A DNA stretch of 64,000 bases from Phocoena phocoena. Taxonomy: Eukaryota > Chordata > Mammalia > Artiodactyla > Phocoenidae. The position numbers and the translations under genes were made by a program. The notes below the pieces were generated by a model. The model did not search any database and was not told the DNA's origin. It saw only the letters and a list, made by a program, of their open reading frames with translations. Shown piece by piece: positions 46,425-62,689 of the stretch (positions are counted from its first letter, which is position 1; each line of letters starts with the position of its first letter). The stretch is from the NCBI RefSeq assembly GCF_963924675.1, contig NC_089221.1, forward strand, positions 90,314,998 through 90,378,997. The letters are read 5' to 3'.

Positions 46425-46560
46425 TACGTGCAGGCTCAGCGGCCATGGCTCACGTGCCCAGCCGCTCCGCGGCATGTGGGATCTTCCCGGACCGGGGCAC
46501 GAACCCGTGTCCCCTGCGTCGGCAGGCGGACTCTCTACCACTGCGCCACCAGGGAAGCCC
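46425..46560 (-). mobile_element. CHR-type SINE lacking its 3' half and tail
   Basis: The tRNA-like head (reverse of CCAGGGAAGCCC at 46549-46560) and adjacent body up to GCAGGCTCAGCGGCC are present with intact CpGs, but the tail half and the A-tract are absent and no target duplication is visible. A deletion after insertion is likely. Confidence 0.85.
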
Positions 46561-48900
46561 AAGGCCCTTCCATTTTTGAGAGGAGGTGTTTGAGTGTAGA
46601 AAGGAGAAGAAATACGAGTCATCAGACGTGAATATCCCAGCTGTCTGGCCCCCTTGGGGTTGTACTTTCTTGGAATACGTGGCAAAAACATGTTCCAGAA
46701 CAGTGGCTTATCCTAGCATATATTTCAGAGCATCCCCACAGTTGGCATGACACTACTCCTAGCATGGTGCCAGACAGCATTTTAGAAATGGCTTAGGAAG
46801 GTGTCTAGAGGGCTGAGCTTTAGATATCACCCCATTTATTCATATCCTACCATGTGCTACATCCCTGGCAGGGATGAGAAATGAAAGAAGTGGTGGACCA
46901 GAAGAGGCCTAGGGTGAGAAAGAAGTCACAAGTATGACCTTACAACTAGAGCTGAAACTTCAGCAGAGGGTGCCAGCATGGCATTTGAAGGAACCAGGGG
47001 AAAGCACACTTCTAGTTGTGAGGTTCTGGGAGAACTGACTTGTTACCCAAACTCACACCTGACTACTTTATATTAGGAAGTTGATTTCCTGCATTACACG
47101 GGAGGTACACGTGGCCCCAAAACATAGACCAGTTGTCCCACCAAAAATGCCCCTCCCTTCTTATTTAAGGATTGAGTGAGAAATGCTTATTCCACATCAG
47201 TAGATTGTTCTTATTTTGTTTTCCTCAAGAGAAGGAAGTTAGTCTTTCAGCCCAGAGACAATTTTTTTTTTAAAGATAGTTACTATGAAACAGTTACTGT
47301 TATCAGAGCCTCTTTAGTTCCATTTCTATATTTTCCTAAATGCAGTGCAGATTTTTCTTTGTACCTCCAACAGATTTTCAGTCTTTCCTAATTCTGCATC
47401 TCTTCTGTGGAATGCTTTCTCATTTTTTAGTGTTATTCTTCAACCTGTTATTCTTTCACCTACCTGTTTAACTGTTTATATGCATTTCTATGTTACCATT
47501 ACAATGAACAAACAGGACTTATAAGGAACAAACATAAAGTAATTAAAATTTTTTTTTTCTCTTAAAGCTGCTGCAGCAAACCCACTCCACAAGCTGTTTC
47601 TTTTCTGTCCCCAGATAAAATTGGAGGTAGATACCACTGACTTTTCTGGTCACAGTTAGAAAATTAAAATATTTAATCTGCAGAGTAGTCTCAATTCAAT
47701 CACCTGGATTTCCAGTCATAACTCCAAATTTTATTCAAATTTATAATTTCTCCCTTCCTCCAGCTTTGGCCTATCAGAGCCCAACGTGAGAAGGTGAAGA
47801 GGATGTGACTGGCTTCATTGTTCTGCCAGCTCTTCTCTGCCTTACTCTCCAACTCCTTAACAAGGTAAGAGGGAGGCAGGAGAGGCAAGGGAGTGGGGGA
47901 AGGTCTTCATTGATGCATCAATCGATGGTAGACATTTAAAGTTAACTTTGTCTTGGGACATTTTCCTGGGCTCTTTGGGAACCCTCTCCATTGCTGGTAT
48001 TCTCTCACTGACCTTTCCCTTGATGTGGACACAAGCTTTTACCAATCACTGGCTTCCTCTCACAGTGCCTGGATATCTTGTGGTACATCTCCATCTTTGA
48101 ATACAATATCTTCCCCAAACACAGCCCATTTTTTCCTTTAGCGACCTGGTAGGCATCCATTTCAACCATTTCCTACCCTTCTTTTGAAAAAGGCAAGACT
48201 GGCTTTGGACCATGTGTGATACAAACCTTGCAGAGGTGCATCATTTTGGAATCTGGGAGCAGTTTCTGCCTATAGTCTTAGAGCTTCAGTCTAAACCAAG
48301 CCCCAGATCCATTTTAGTTTCCTGTTGTGTTCAGTTGGAGACAGATATGTACAGCGGGGTGGCGACGTGGTGTGTATGTAACTCTTGAGCACTCATGCGA
48401 CTCTGTTTCCTTATGTCTGGGACTTTCTCTTCTTCTCTTCCACCTGATAAGTGCCTCCTCCTTCTGTGAAGTCCACCCTAGAGCACCTGTTTTATACCAT
48501 TTTTCATTCTTTGATTCTGCAACTCTTCTCAATTTCTTATTTCCTTGGTTGATCCCCAAACCTAAGGATTTTTAGCTTTTGTTCCCACTTTCTATTCAAT
48601 TCAAGGCTCCTTTAAAAAGGTAAGGGCTGTACTTCTTAGAAAGAAAAGTTTAGGAAGTTTTTCCAATACGCTGGGCTCTTTGCCCACAGATTCTTACTTG
48701 CTTCAGGGGGACCCTGTCTGCTTGTAGGGACAGGAGAGACACTGTTGTTTGCTGGCTACTTAAGTGTGGCATCAAGCATTGAAAGGAATCATTTTGTGAA
48801 CTCTATTTGCTTGTAGTATTTCAACTTGTGTATATTTATTTTGTTCCACTTCTTGCAGTAGAACGACAAACAAAAACAAACTTTAAAAAAATGACTTTGG
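46561..48900. other. Intergenic DNA, no clear gene
   Basis: Short T-runs near 47262 and 47547 are present. No confident repeat or exon was recognised; open frames are short. Confidence 0.4.
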
Positions 48901-51080
48901 TAAAACAACACAAAGAAAGTATGGCTTTCTTTTTTCCAGACTAAATTTTTTTGAAGTATTTTATTTACTGTTGAAAAGAAAATAATAGAAATAGATAAAA
49001 TGATGTTAGTACAGAGCTAGGAAGATGTTAAGATCAACACACTGTATTATATTGTCATCAATGATTTATCTGGTCACATGATAAAGGTTATAAATGCTTT
49101 CAACTTTCCTCTGGATCCGAAAAAGAATGCTCCTTTTTCACATTAGACTAATATACTTTGGAAAATAATTTGAATTTAAGAAGCTAAATATTTAGAAATT
49201 TTTTAATTAGATTGCATATTAAAGAGGGCTTATATATTCACCATTAGTAATTCCCAATCTAATAGTGCCAATGAGAAAACTCTGAACAGCTGCCATCTAG
49301 AATTCTAAAATATCACTCGTTGTTAAATGTGCAACATAAGCACCATAGCTCAACAAAATGAAGTGCAATTTTCTCTTCAGTCAAAGAAAAGAGCAAGTTC
49401 AAGATTAGTTATGCATTAAACAGTCCATTTGGGGAGGCTAATTAGAGAGAGAAGACCTTGAAATAGAAGTCATCAGAAAAAGCTAGCAGATGAGTCTTTT
49501 TGGAGACTTAATTTGTCCTTTGTGACAAACAAGAACACCTGTGAAAAGTGCAGGTTGCCTTCATCCAAAGTTTGGTCATGAGGTTCACAAGGTAAAAGAA
49601 CCTTTTACCTGGAGGAAAAGAACAGTAATAGTTCATGAAATTGTCTTTAGGGGCACTGGAGCCTTTTGAGTGTCAAGTTTCCAAATTGGTAGAGCAGGTG
49701 TGCAAAATTAAGTGCCAAAAGAATAGACATGGGCACAAGAATTTGGATTGTTCTCTTTTCCCCAGGACTTAATAATAACCGAGAATGAGTAGAACATATA
49801 GTGTTAAGAAAGGTACATTTTTTAACAGGAAACCTAGCACGTGAAAGAAAAGTATCTGAATTCTATCCCATTTAAGTACACTCAGATTAATATAATTCTC
49901 ACTCCAACTGAATAACAATGTCTCTGGAAGCTGGGCCAGTTAAATATCACATGTTATGTTTTTGTAGCATTTACATCAAGAACAAGAAAGAAGTAATTCT
50001 ATGTAAGTTGTACTCACTTTGGTATCATTAATGTGCATATTTCTAGAAAATGTAGACAATATTTTTTCTTAACAAATTTGTGTTAGATCATCAGTATCCA
50101 GAAGGTTTCTCAATATTATCTCATGAAAGGGCAAAAAAATGCTTTGGAAAAGAGTAAGAGTGTGGATTGTCCATTACGAGGGATATCTACCAGAATTAGT
50201 GATCACTCTCATGAAATATCTCTGAGCAGACTATTATAGGTCCATCTTTGTAAGGAATGGACAGAATACCCTGGAGAAAAGACCAGAATCATAAACTAAG
50301 GATTTTTTTTTCTTAGCACCTCTGTTTTCTGAAGAGTTGGCAGCCCAGCGCTGAAACCAGATAGACCATAAGTTCAACACTTAAACTTTATCAGTGTCAG
50401 AAACTCTCAGATGATCTATTAAATTCTGAGGCCATGTACTTTCTCTTCAGAGAAACTATTTTTATTGTGAAAAAAACTAGTTATCTTCTTCATATGCAAA
50501 GTGACAAGGCTAAGGAAGGTCACTTCTGGTGATTACATAATGAGGCTTAATGAATGGTTGAACTTGCCCAATCCTCTGAACTTGGAATAGGCAGTGATTA
50601 AAGGCCAAGAGAGTTGCTTTTGGGTCATACTCTTCACTTCTCTTTCACCCTCTCCTCAAGTCTTCCTTACCTTTTTAGGGGAGGTATCTTGGTCCCAAGG
50701 AGCAAAAATATCCTCTTGACCTGGGTCGGTTACTGCAACTATATGCGTCTTGAAAAAAATCTCCAAATCTCTGCAGTCTGTAATCTCACGGATGTGAATC
50801 ACCTCATTCATATTTAATTCCCACAACAAGGGATGATATTCAAAACATTTAACAACTAATAAGATAACTTCATGGATGACTCAAATGGCACCCTCAAACA
50901 GGGCCTGGAGCAGGGACCTGAAGTCCCCTCTGTGTCTTTAGTTGGAAGATTATAGAGAAGTGTGAGTAGGGGCCGTGGGGAGGCTGTAGAGGCTTGGGCA
51001 GTGATTATTTACCAACTTGTACTGAAAATTTTAGCAATCAATACAGCTGAACCATTGAGGGCTGCCTGGTTGGAAGCCCT
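48901..51080. other. Intergenic stretch without recognised repeats
   Basis: About 2.2 kb of AT-rich sequence has no interspersed repeat that I can recognise. It includes homeobox-like TAATTAGA cores (about 49205 and 49439) and an E-box CAGCTG near 49289. It may hold a distal regulatory element, but nothing in the sequence proves this. Confidence 0.35.
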
Positions 51081-51084
51081 GCTT

Positions 51085-51185
51085 ACAACACCATGAGGCA
51101 GAGATTATCATTTCTATTTTATAGTTGAGGAAACTGAGACTCAAGAAGGTTAAGTAGTTGTGCTATTGTCGCTCAACTTGGAGGA
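51085..51185 (-). mobile_element. MIR SINE fragment, antisense
   Basis: CACCATGAGGCAGAGATTATC, TTTATAGTTGAGGAAACTGA and CTCAAGAAGGTTAAGTAG follow the reversed MIR core. Confidence 0.8.
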
Positions 51186-51739
51186 GACAGAGAGGAAGGG
51201 GAACCTGGAGGGCACCCAGGCTTGGAAGATGCCAAAGCACAGGCTCTTTTGTGTAGACTCTACACGAAAGAGAGGCCTCCCTGTCAGCCAGGCCTGCATT
51301 TATCCAGCTCCTTAGCACCTAGTCTGATGTTAAACCAAGTTTAGATATAACCTCTGACCCTCCCTCATTCTGTGAGGTTGGCCCTGCTGGAAAAGGCTGC
51401 AAGAAGACCAGGGAACTGAGCATCTGCAAAGGAAAGGTGTTGCTGCCCTGCCCCCTACCACAAGCAGCTGCAGGAGGCCATGACTGTATTCAGGCCATGT
51501 AAGACCATGTTCAATGCCTGTGTTTCTGAATAAGACATGGAAGCTTGAGGGACTATATTTTCTGAGGTTGCTTTGGGAACAGGAAGCTTAAATACACTCC
51601 TCTTAAATGTATTTCTCTTCTTCTTTCTCTCTGAAAATCAGTAAAGCATACAAAAGAAATGAATTTTCCTTTTTCTTTTCAAAATTCCTCAATATTTAAG
51701 AAACTTTGCTGTTGTCTGTAAAGTTAACATATACTCATT

Positions 51740-52690
51740 GTAGAAGATTGAGAAAAAAAAGTTGCTTTGAAAATTGATTATATTCCTGCTACATGTTATT
51801 TTATTATGTTTATTTACATATCTAGCCTTGGAATCATAGTTTTTAGCACTTTAAGGTTATTTTAAAAATTATGGGTTTTATAAAGTTATTTCTGAAAGTT
51901 TTATGCGTTTTTTTCCCATTTTATTACATTATCTTTGAAATTTATGTGATGATTCCTTTATTGCTGGACATTTAGGATATTTCCAGTTTTTCACTATTCT
52001 ACATAATGCTCCATCCAAATCCTAATAACATTTATCTGATTCACCACAGGTTGTTTTCTTAGGTAAAATCCTAAAAACTGAGATTACAGAGACAGATGTG
52101 TTAAAATATTGTTCTTAATAGCCTTTTGTGTCTTTCCTTTTTCTGAATTCTTTGTTATAGCCCTTGACTCACTTTTATAACCATGTTAGGGCTCTTTTCT
52201 TCTTGTTTCTTTACATGTTTAAGATTTATGTATTGAGCTAGCATATTCCATGTCAAGTAACAGCTCCCAATATATTGTTTGCCATTTAAAATTGTTTATG
52301 GTATTTTTTTATATAGAAAGTTTTATATTTTATGACCAATTCTACTGCCCTTTTCTGTTTTGATTTTTATATTTATTAATTCCTTAAAAGGCATTCCAAA
52401 CATTAAGATCTGATAAATACTAAATACATTTTCTTCTCATTTGTTTGAGGCTAATTTTTAGCATTTCACTCTTTAAACCATCAAAAGTTTTATCTGATTA
52501 AGGTAAACTTTTATTTTATTTCAAAGATGAGCTAATTATCCCAACACTACTTATTGAATATTCATTTTCCCCCACAAAGGTGTGATACTACATTTGTCTT
52601 ACATTAAATTATTATATATACTAATATTGGCAAGTTCTTGGCTGTTTATTTTATCCTATTGATTTACCTATCGTTTCTTTAAGCAGTACA
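51740..52690 (-). mobile_element. Old L1M/HAL1-type sequence, antisense
   Basis: ATTGCTGGACATTTAGGATAT, CCAACACTACTTATTGAATA and TTTATTTTATCCTATTGATTT are in the order of reversed L1 ORF2 but heavily diverged. No coding capacity remains. Confidence 0.55.
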
Positions 52691-53530
52691 TATTACTTTA
52701 TTTATTTAAATAAGAATCATAGGGTTACTGTAAAAGAATTACTATCTGCTCAAATTATCATTTAAGAATATTATTTTAAATAGCTAAAATTACTCACTAA
52801 GGCATATATGGACATAATTTCTTTATGCATGCTTCATTACCAAAGGCTTTGGAATATTTTACACAAATGTACAAAACACAACAGAATGAAAATAAATGAG
52901 AACATTACAAAAATAAGATATATCCAGTGATCAGGTTAAGATATGAAATGATTGTCATAATGAACTAGAGTTACTTTAGAATATAGACCATGTATTGGTT
53001 CTGAGCATCCTAGTGGTCAAAGCAGAGAAGAAAATGTGACCAATTACAAGGTTCCAAGGTTAAGCAATAGAAATTATTTTTTCAGAATTACTTTTCCTCT
53101 GATACTGAGACCCAAAGCATTGGAATACATTCCTGATTACACCCTACAAATGGTGAATGAGTCATTCCTTCCCTGTGCTTTCAAGGCAATTTGTGTCACT
53201 ATTACAACACTGTTCTTACTGTAGTGTAATAGTGATGCATGTTTTATCCTCTCCCCACCACCATGACCTTCCTAATCCCAGCTTGTGAACTTCTTTAGTG
53301 CTTGTTTTCATAAACTTTGTGATTGGCATAGTTCTTGGAACAGTTGAGAGCTCAAAAATTGTGGGGAAAAAAATAAAGAAAGAAAAGAGAGAGGAGGGGA
53401 GAGGGGAAAAGAAGAAAACAACATAGTAATCAACATGGATTTGTTTGAAGTTAGCACTGACGCGCAAGTGGCTCCAGCTTCCCATCCTATGTTGTTGCTG
53501 CCTTTTTTTGTTTTTTGGAGTTGAAATTCC
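52691..53530. other. Intergenic AT-rich DNA
   Basis: No gene or confident repeat was found. A GA-rich tract lies at 53370-53420. Confidence 0.45.
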
Positions 53531-53534
53531 TATT

Positions 53535-54330
53535 TTATCTTGTTTTATTGTGGCAAGAACACTTAACATGAGATCTACCCTCTCAACATATTTTAAAGTG
53601 TAAAATACCATAGTATTGTTAACTATAGGTACAACATTGCACAGCAGATCTATAGAACTTATTCATCTTGCGTAAATGAAATTTTACACCCACTGATTAG
53701 CAACTGCTCATTTCCTCTCCCCCAACCCTAGCCACTGGCAACCACCATTCTATTCTTTGCTGCTATACATTTGACTATTTTAGCTACTTCATATAAGTGG
53801 AATCATGCAAGGTTTGTCTTTTTGTGACTGGTTTATTTCACTTAGCATAATGTCCTCAAGATTCATCTATGCTGTTGCATACGGTAAAACTTCCTTCTTT
53901 TTAGTTAAGGCTGAATAATATTCCACTGCATGTATATACCACATTTTAAAATTCATTTATCCATCTTTGGATATTTAGATTGTTTCTGTATTTTGGCTAA
54001 TATGAATAGTGCTGCAACAAATCTGAAAGTGCTAATATCTCTTTTGTATCCTAATTTCAATTCTTTTGGATAAATACCCAGAAGTGGAATTGCTGGGTCA
54101 TATGGTAGTTCTATATTTAATTTTTTTGTGGAACCTCCATACTGTTTTCCATTGTAGCTGCACCATTTTGCATCCCCACCAACTCTTTATGAGGGTTCTG
54201 CTTTCTCCACATCCTCACCAAAATATATTGTCTTTTGTTTTTTTGATAATAACCATCCTAATGGGTGTGAAGTGATATCTTGTGGTTTTGATTTGCATTT
54301 TCCTGATGATTAATTTATGTTGAGTACATT
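53535..54330 (-). mobile_element. Old L1 fragment, antisense (ORF2 end and 3' region)
   Basis: On the plus strand: ATCTATGCTGTTGCATACGG, TGAATAATATTCCACTGC, GGATAAATACCCAGAAGTGG, ATTGCTGGGTCATATGGTAG, CTCCACATCCTCACCAAAAT and GGGTGTGAAGTGATATCTTG. These are the reverse complement of L1 ORF2, from an older subfamily than the 56668-62035 copy. Confidence 0.88.
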
Positions 54331-54370
54331 TATGTATACCTTTATATATCCTATATATCCACACCTTATA

Positions 54371-54442
54371 CCATATATATATGTATACATATGTATATAT
54401 ATGTATACATATATGTATACATGTATACATATATATACACAT
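54371..54442. repeat. (TATACATA)n-type microsatellite
   Basis: Alternating TATATA, TGTATACATA and ATGTATAC units are strongly self-complementary over about 70 bp. Confidence 0.9.
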
Positions 54443-54469
54443 AACTCATGCCACTAAAAAGTCCAAGCA

Positions 54470-54758
54470 AAGTTGAATCAGGGGGTCAAACCAAACCATG
54501 TCACCAGGACTCAGTTTCTCTCGCTCTCTCTCTTTCTCTCTCCTCATCTCTCAGCTCTGTTCTTCTCTCAGCTCTGTTCTTCAGGTAGGTCCTTTTCACA
54601 TAGTGGTCCCCAACTGTTCCTGCCCTGTATCTTCCTGGGTCTTGAGCCTGCTGGTCTTTGGATTAGAACTTATATCATTGATTCTCCTGGTTCTTCAGTT
54701 TGCCAACTCACCCTGTTGAGATCTTGAAACTTGTCAGCTTTCATAATAACTTGAGCCA

Positions 54759-54799
<41 letters not shown>

Positions 54800-54880
54800 C
54801 TCTCCTCTCTCTCTCTCTCTCTCTCTCCATGTGTACAGACTGGTTCTGTTTCTTTGGAAAATGCTAACTAATATAACAGG
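54470..54880. repeat. Unclassified interspersed repeat with TC-rich blocks
   Basis: The end GGTTCTGTTTCTTTGGAAAAT, GCTAACTAATATAAC resembles the terminus of a common mammalian repeat that I cannot name. It holds a perfect 17-bp tandem duplication (54548-54564 and 54565-54581) and a long (TC)n tract (54760-54828). Confidence 0.5.
54760..54828. repeat. (TC)n microsatellite
   Basis: Almost uninterrupted TC dinucleotides run for 69 bp with a short TGTG break. The tract is polypurine/polypyrimidine and could form H-DNA. Confidence 0.92.
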
Positions 54881-56469
54881 AAAAACAGTAGACTAACTCC
54901 CCATTTCTTCTCTCTAAGACTTTCTATTCCTTTTCAGGCTGTGTGTTCTATCTACCTGCATCCTCTCCTTTCTGTCCCTGAAATATGTCTATTTCAGGGC
55001 AGTCTGTTCTAGAGCTCATTAATATCCTTTCCTTGAAGCACTCTCTGTTTTTACTCTTGGAGAACTAGGCATCACCCACTTTATAGTTTCACAGGGCACT
55101 GGAGTTTCCTTACAATTTGCTCATTCTATTTCCACATAGACTTCTTCAGCTTCCCTACCTTTAAGGCAGAAAGAGCACTTTCTTTTTTGGGCACATGCAC
55201 TTTACAAAATATTGTGTTATGTGTGTATGGAATATGGATAGGAAATATTTGTTCCTTCTCACAAACAGGGGAAGAGTCAAATAATCATCGTCTTCTCCTC
55301 CACTCCTCTAACCTGGCTTTCGTATTCATCTGTAGCCAGGCAGTTCACAGTATTTCTATAAGCCATACTTTATTCCCACACTGCTGTTAGGGTAGTAATT
55401 AGGTTCTGTGACCAGTTTCAATAAACCAGAGTGATGACTGGAGAGAGCAGTGAAATTGGCTTGAGTAGCAAATGAGAAGTAAGCTGTGCCAGAGTTGGTC
55501 CTTTAGGGTAGTAGGGAGCCTGCTGAAGTGCCTGGCTGAGGAGTGACATGAATTACAGAGGTAGCAATAAGATCCATCTCCCATAGTATCTGGTTCACCC
55601 TGTAGAAGCCAATCTGGCGTACAGTAAATGATCACAAGGCCCAGGGGGCAGATCTTGTGCCACCACTGACCTAACAAGAGATCATGGGGAGGCCACTTCA
55701 CTTTTCTGGGTTGTCCTCTCCTCTGTAACTTGAAGATGATGGACCTTCAAGGCTGGCTTCATGGTTGTACTAGATCTGTGCGGTCCCTCAGAACCCCATG
55801 CTTAAATGGCCCTACCCTTGGGTTGGTACTGTGCTGTCACTGACTTGAAATGCTTAATGATTTTTGAATAAGGGGCCCAGCATTTTCATTTTTCCCTGAG
55901 CCCTGCAAATTATATAACTGGTCCTGTGGGCCAGGTCAGTGGTCCACAGGATCCCTAGGGTTGTTCTATGGAATAAGGGACCCAAAGTCCTATTAGTTTG
56001 GGAAAAAAATGGGTTAACTGTTAACAAAAGTAAATAGATTGTTGTGTTAAAAAAAAAAAAATCTCGGAGTCTTTAGTATGCCAATGTGCATTGTAGTTTT
56101 CTAGGAAGGGGATGTGAAAGTCATTTTCTAAACTTATTTGACCACAAACCCCCTTTCTTTTTTTCAAGAAGCATGTAGTATACCAAGTATTTCACAGACT
56201 ACATGTTGGGGAATGTTGGCCTCAATGTTTGTTTAGGTGTCTGTGAACTCCAGCAACCTTTACTTTTTTTATTATGATGAGTCATATGTGGAGAGTGGAG
56301 GTGTGGGGGTGGGGAGTAAAGCTGAAATTAAGGAGTGAGGATAATGCTGTTCCTTGACCCAGGGCTCTATAACAAAGAAGAGTCATGCTGTTTTAGTCTC
56401 AATGAAACCCGCATAGAGCCACCATTTTTCCCCTCTGAATCTTTGCTTATGTGGTTTTATCTACTTAAA
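54881..56469. other. Intergenic DNA, nothing recognised
   Basis: Unique sequence with a 13-A run near 56049. No exon chain was seen. Confidence 0.45.
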
Positions 56470-56667
56470 TGCCATGTTCTACCTAAATCCAGTAGTTCTT
56501 GTTGTTTGCTTTTTCAAAATATGTCTCAAATTTATCTACCTTTGTATCTCCGGGCCTCACCCTTGTATAAAACACATTGTCTCAAATGGACCAATGCTAC
56601 AGTCTCCTTATTCCCCTCCCAGCTCCAGCCCATTCTCCACACGGTGCTCCAACTTGACCTTTCTTTT
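56470..56667 (+). mobile_element. L2 fragment, left arm of the L1 target
   Basis: ACAGTCTCCTTATTCCCCTC, CTCCAGCCCATTCTCCACAC and GGTGCTCCAACTTGACCTTTC match the L2 3' region. The L2 continues after the L1 insertion at 62048, so the two arms are one element. Confidence 0.8.
56656..56667. repeat. Left copy of 12-bp L1 target-site duplication
   Basis: gacctttctttt occurs exactly again at 62036-62047. The two copies bound 5,368 bp and the L2 reads on from one to the other. Confidence 0.88.
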
Positions 56668-56975
56668 CCTTTTTTTTATAGGAATATTTTTGCAAAAGCT
56701 TCAGAGTATACCCAGAACTGTCTGTACATGACAAAAAACTTAAAAATGACCACAGTTAAAGATTTGATGAAAGTTTGTAATAATGCAATTGACAAGGAAA
56801 TTTAGTTATTTCTCAGATATACATTTTAAACTAATAACTAGAATTATGACTTATAACATTATATCAGAACATATAAGATTTTTAGAAATTTCATGTAATG
56901 TCTGAAACATTTATATTAACATATTTCTATACAAATAACCCAAAGAAAGTTTAGTATTAGTTGTTTTTCTTGATT
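56668..56975 (-). other. Candidate L1 3'-transduced segment
   Basis: About 300 nt lies between the end of the L1 3'UTR with its own A-run (T-run at 56976-56983) and a second A-run (T-run at about 56670-56677) beside the target duplication. It does not resemble L1, L2 or a SINE. It probably derives from DNA downstream of the source L1. Confidence 0.6.
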
Positions 56976-57171
56976 GTTTTTTTATACTGCAGGTTCTTAT
57001 CAATCACCAATTTTTTGCACATCAGTGTATACATGTCAATCCCAATCGCCCAATTCAGCACACCACCATCACCACCCCAACACGGTTTTCCCCCCTTGGT
57101 GTCCATACATTTGTTCTCTACACCTGTGTCTCAACTTCTGCCCTGCAAACCAGTTCATCTGTACCATTTTT

Positions 57172-60960
<3,789 letters not shown>

Positions 60961-61042
60961 CGATATGTATGTTCCTATGACCATTTTCTTAATTGTTTTG
61001 AGTTTGTCTTTGTAGATCCTTTTCTTCTCTTGTGTTTCCCAC

Positions 61043-61916
61043 TTAGAGAAGTTCCTTTAGCATTTGTTGTAGAGCTGGTTTGCTGGTGCTGAATTCTCTT
61101 AACTTTTGCTTGTCTGTAAAGCTTTTGATTTCTCCATCGAATCTGAATGAGATCCTTGCTGGTAGAGTAACCTTGGTTGTAGGTTCTTCCCTTTCATCAC
61201 TTTAAGTATATCATGCCACTGCCTTCTGGCTTGTAGAGTTTCTGCTGAGAAATCAGCTATTAACCTTATGGGAGTTCCCTTGTATGTTATTTGTCATTTT
61301 TCCCTTGCTGCTTTCAATAATTTTTCTTTGTCTTTAATTTTTGCCAATTTGATTACTATGTATCTCGGCATGTTTCTCCTTGGGTTTATCCTGTATGGGA
61401 CTCGCTGCGCTTCCTGGACTTGGGTGGCTATTTCCTTTCCCATGTTAGGCAAGTTTTCGACTATAATCTCTTTAAATATATTCTCTGTTCTTTCTCTCTC
61501 TCTTCTTCTGGGACCCCTCTAATGTGAATGTTGTTGAGTTTAATGTTGTCCCAGAGGTTTCTTAGGCTGTCTTCATTTCTTTTCATTCTTTTTTCTTTAG
61601 TCTGTTCTGCAGCAGTGAATTCCACCATTCTGTCTTCCAGGTCACTTATCTGTTCTTCTCCCTCAGTTATTCTGCTATTGATTCCTTCTAGTGTATTTTT
61701 CATTTCAGTTATTGTGTTGCTCATCTCTGTTTGTTTGTTCTTTAATTCTTCTAGGTCTTTGTTAAACATTTCTTGCATCTTCTTGCTCTTTGCCTCCATT
61801 CTTCTTCTGAGGTCCTGGATCATCTTCACTATCATTATTCTGAATTCTTTTTCTGGAAGGTTGCCTATCTCCACTTCATTTAGTTGTTTTTCTGGGGTTC
61901 CATCTCGTTCCTTCAT
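61043..61916 (-). pseudogene. LINE-1 ORF1 (RNA-binding protein), broken
   Basis: ORF1p is the trimeric nucleic-acid chaperone of L1. The first 151 codons (61916-61461) are open and contain a long coiled coil with heptads (EELKNKQTEMSNTITEMKN) and the start of the RRM (LRNLWDNIKLNNIHIRGVPE). A frameshift near 61470-61490 then moves the frame; past it RRM/CTD text such as VPYRINPRRN and KGTPIRLIADFSA is readable with an in-frame stop before QITYKG. The natural stop is at 61043-61045. It is non-functional. Confidence 0.88.
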
Positions 61917-62035
61917 CTAGTACATAGCCCTCTGCCTTTTCATCTTGTCTATCTTTCTGTGAATGTGGTTTTTGTTCCACAGGCTGCAGGATTGTAGTTC
62001 TTCTTGTTTCTGCTCTCTGCCCTCTGGTGGATGAG

Positions 62036-62047
62036 GACCTTTCTTTT
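62036..62047. repeat. Right copy of 12-bp L1 target-site duplication
   Basis: Exact copy of 56656-56667; the L2 resumes immediately. Confidence 0.88.
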
Positions 62048-62655
62048 CAAAATGCAAATTGGCTTCATGCCACTGCCCAGCTTAAAACCCGTCAAAGGTC
62101 CTTCTACAATTGGGAGAAAATCCAGATTCCGTCCTATGACCAATGCCTTGCAAGACCTGAACCCCACCTACTTCTCCAGCCCTTCTCAAGATGACTGTCC
62201 CATTGCTTCCATTTTCTGGCCACAGTGACCTTTTGACTCTTTCTTGATAATCCCAAATTCTTTTTCTTTTTAAGAACTTTTCACTTAATGCTCACAGAAT
62301 CTTGATCATTCCAATCCCTGCTTTTCAAATAGCTGGTTCTTCCTCATGCCTCAGATTTCCCCTAAAACTCACTTCTGGAGTAAGACCTTCCCTGCCCACT
62401 TTGCCAAAGTAGGTACCCTACCCTGCCACCAGCACCACCTACCCTGGTTAATACTATCAGTGCCTTCTGCTCATTCAATTCTCATATCCATAACAAGCTA
62501 TAATTAATTAATTAGTTTACTTGCCCCTTGTCTAATTATTCACTAGAATGCAGATCCCTTGAGGGCAAGGACTGTGTCCCTCTTGTGTCTCCAGTTCTTA
62601 GCACATGCCTGGCACATGAGAGATGTTCATTAAATCTTTTCTGACTAAATGACTG
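62048..62655 (+). mobile_element. L2 3' end, right arm of the L1 target
   Basis: CTTCATGCCACTGCCCAGC, GCTTAAAACCCGTCAAAGGTC, CCTTGCAAGACCTGAACCCC and GATCCCTTGAGGGCAAGGAC with GGCACATGAGAGATGTTCAT end the L2 and are followed by short GACTGAATGAC repeats. It continues the arm at 56470-56667. Confidence 0.88.
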
Positions 62656-62689
62656 AATGACTGAACTCCTAAAGGTCTGTATCGAATGC

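Noticed and set aside
53216..53611. 131-codon minus-strand open frame
   Set aside because: Low-complexity GA-rich translation running into an old L1; no family resemblance.
56335..56805. 156-codon plus-strand open frame, the longest outside L1
   Set aside because: It crosses an L2 fragment, the L1 target duplication and the reversed L1 tail, so it is assembled by chance from unrelated elements.
61528..61920. 130-codon plus-strand frame, hydrophobic
   Set aside because: It is antisense to the L1 ORF1 coiled coil; the hydrophobicity follows from reversed Lys/Glu codons.
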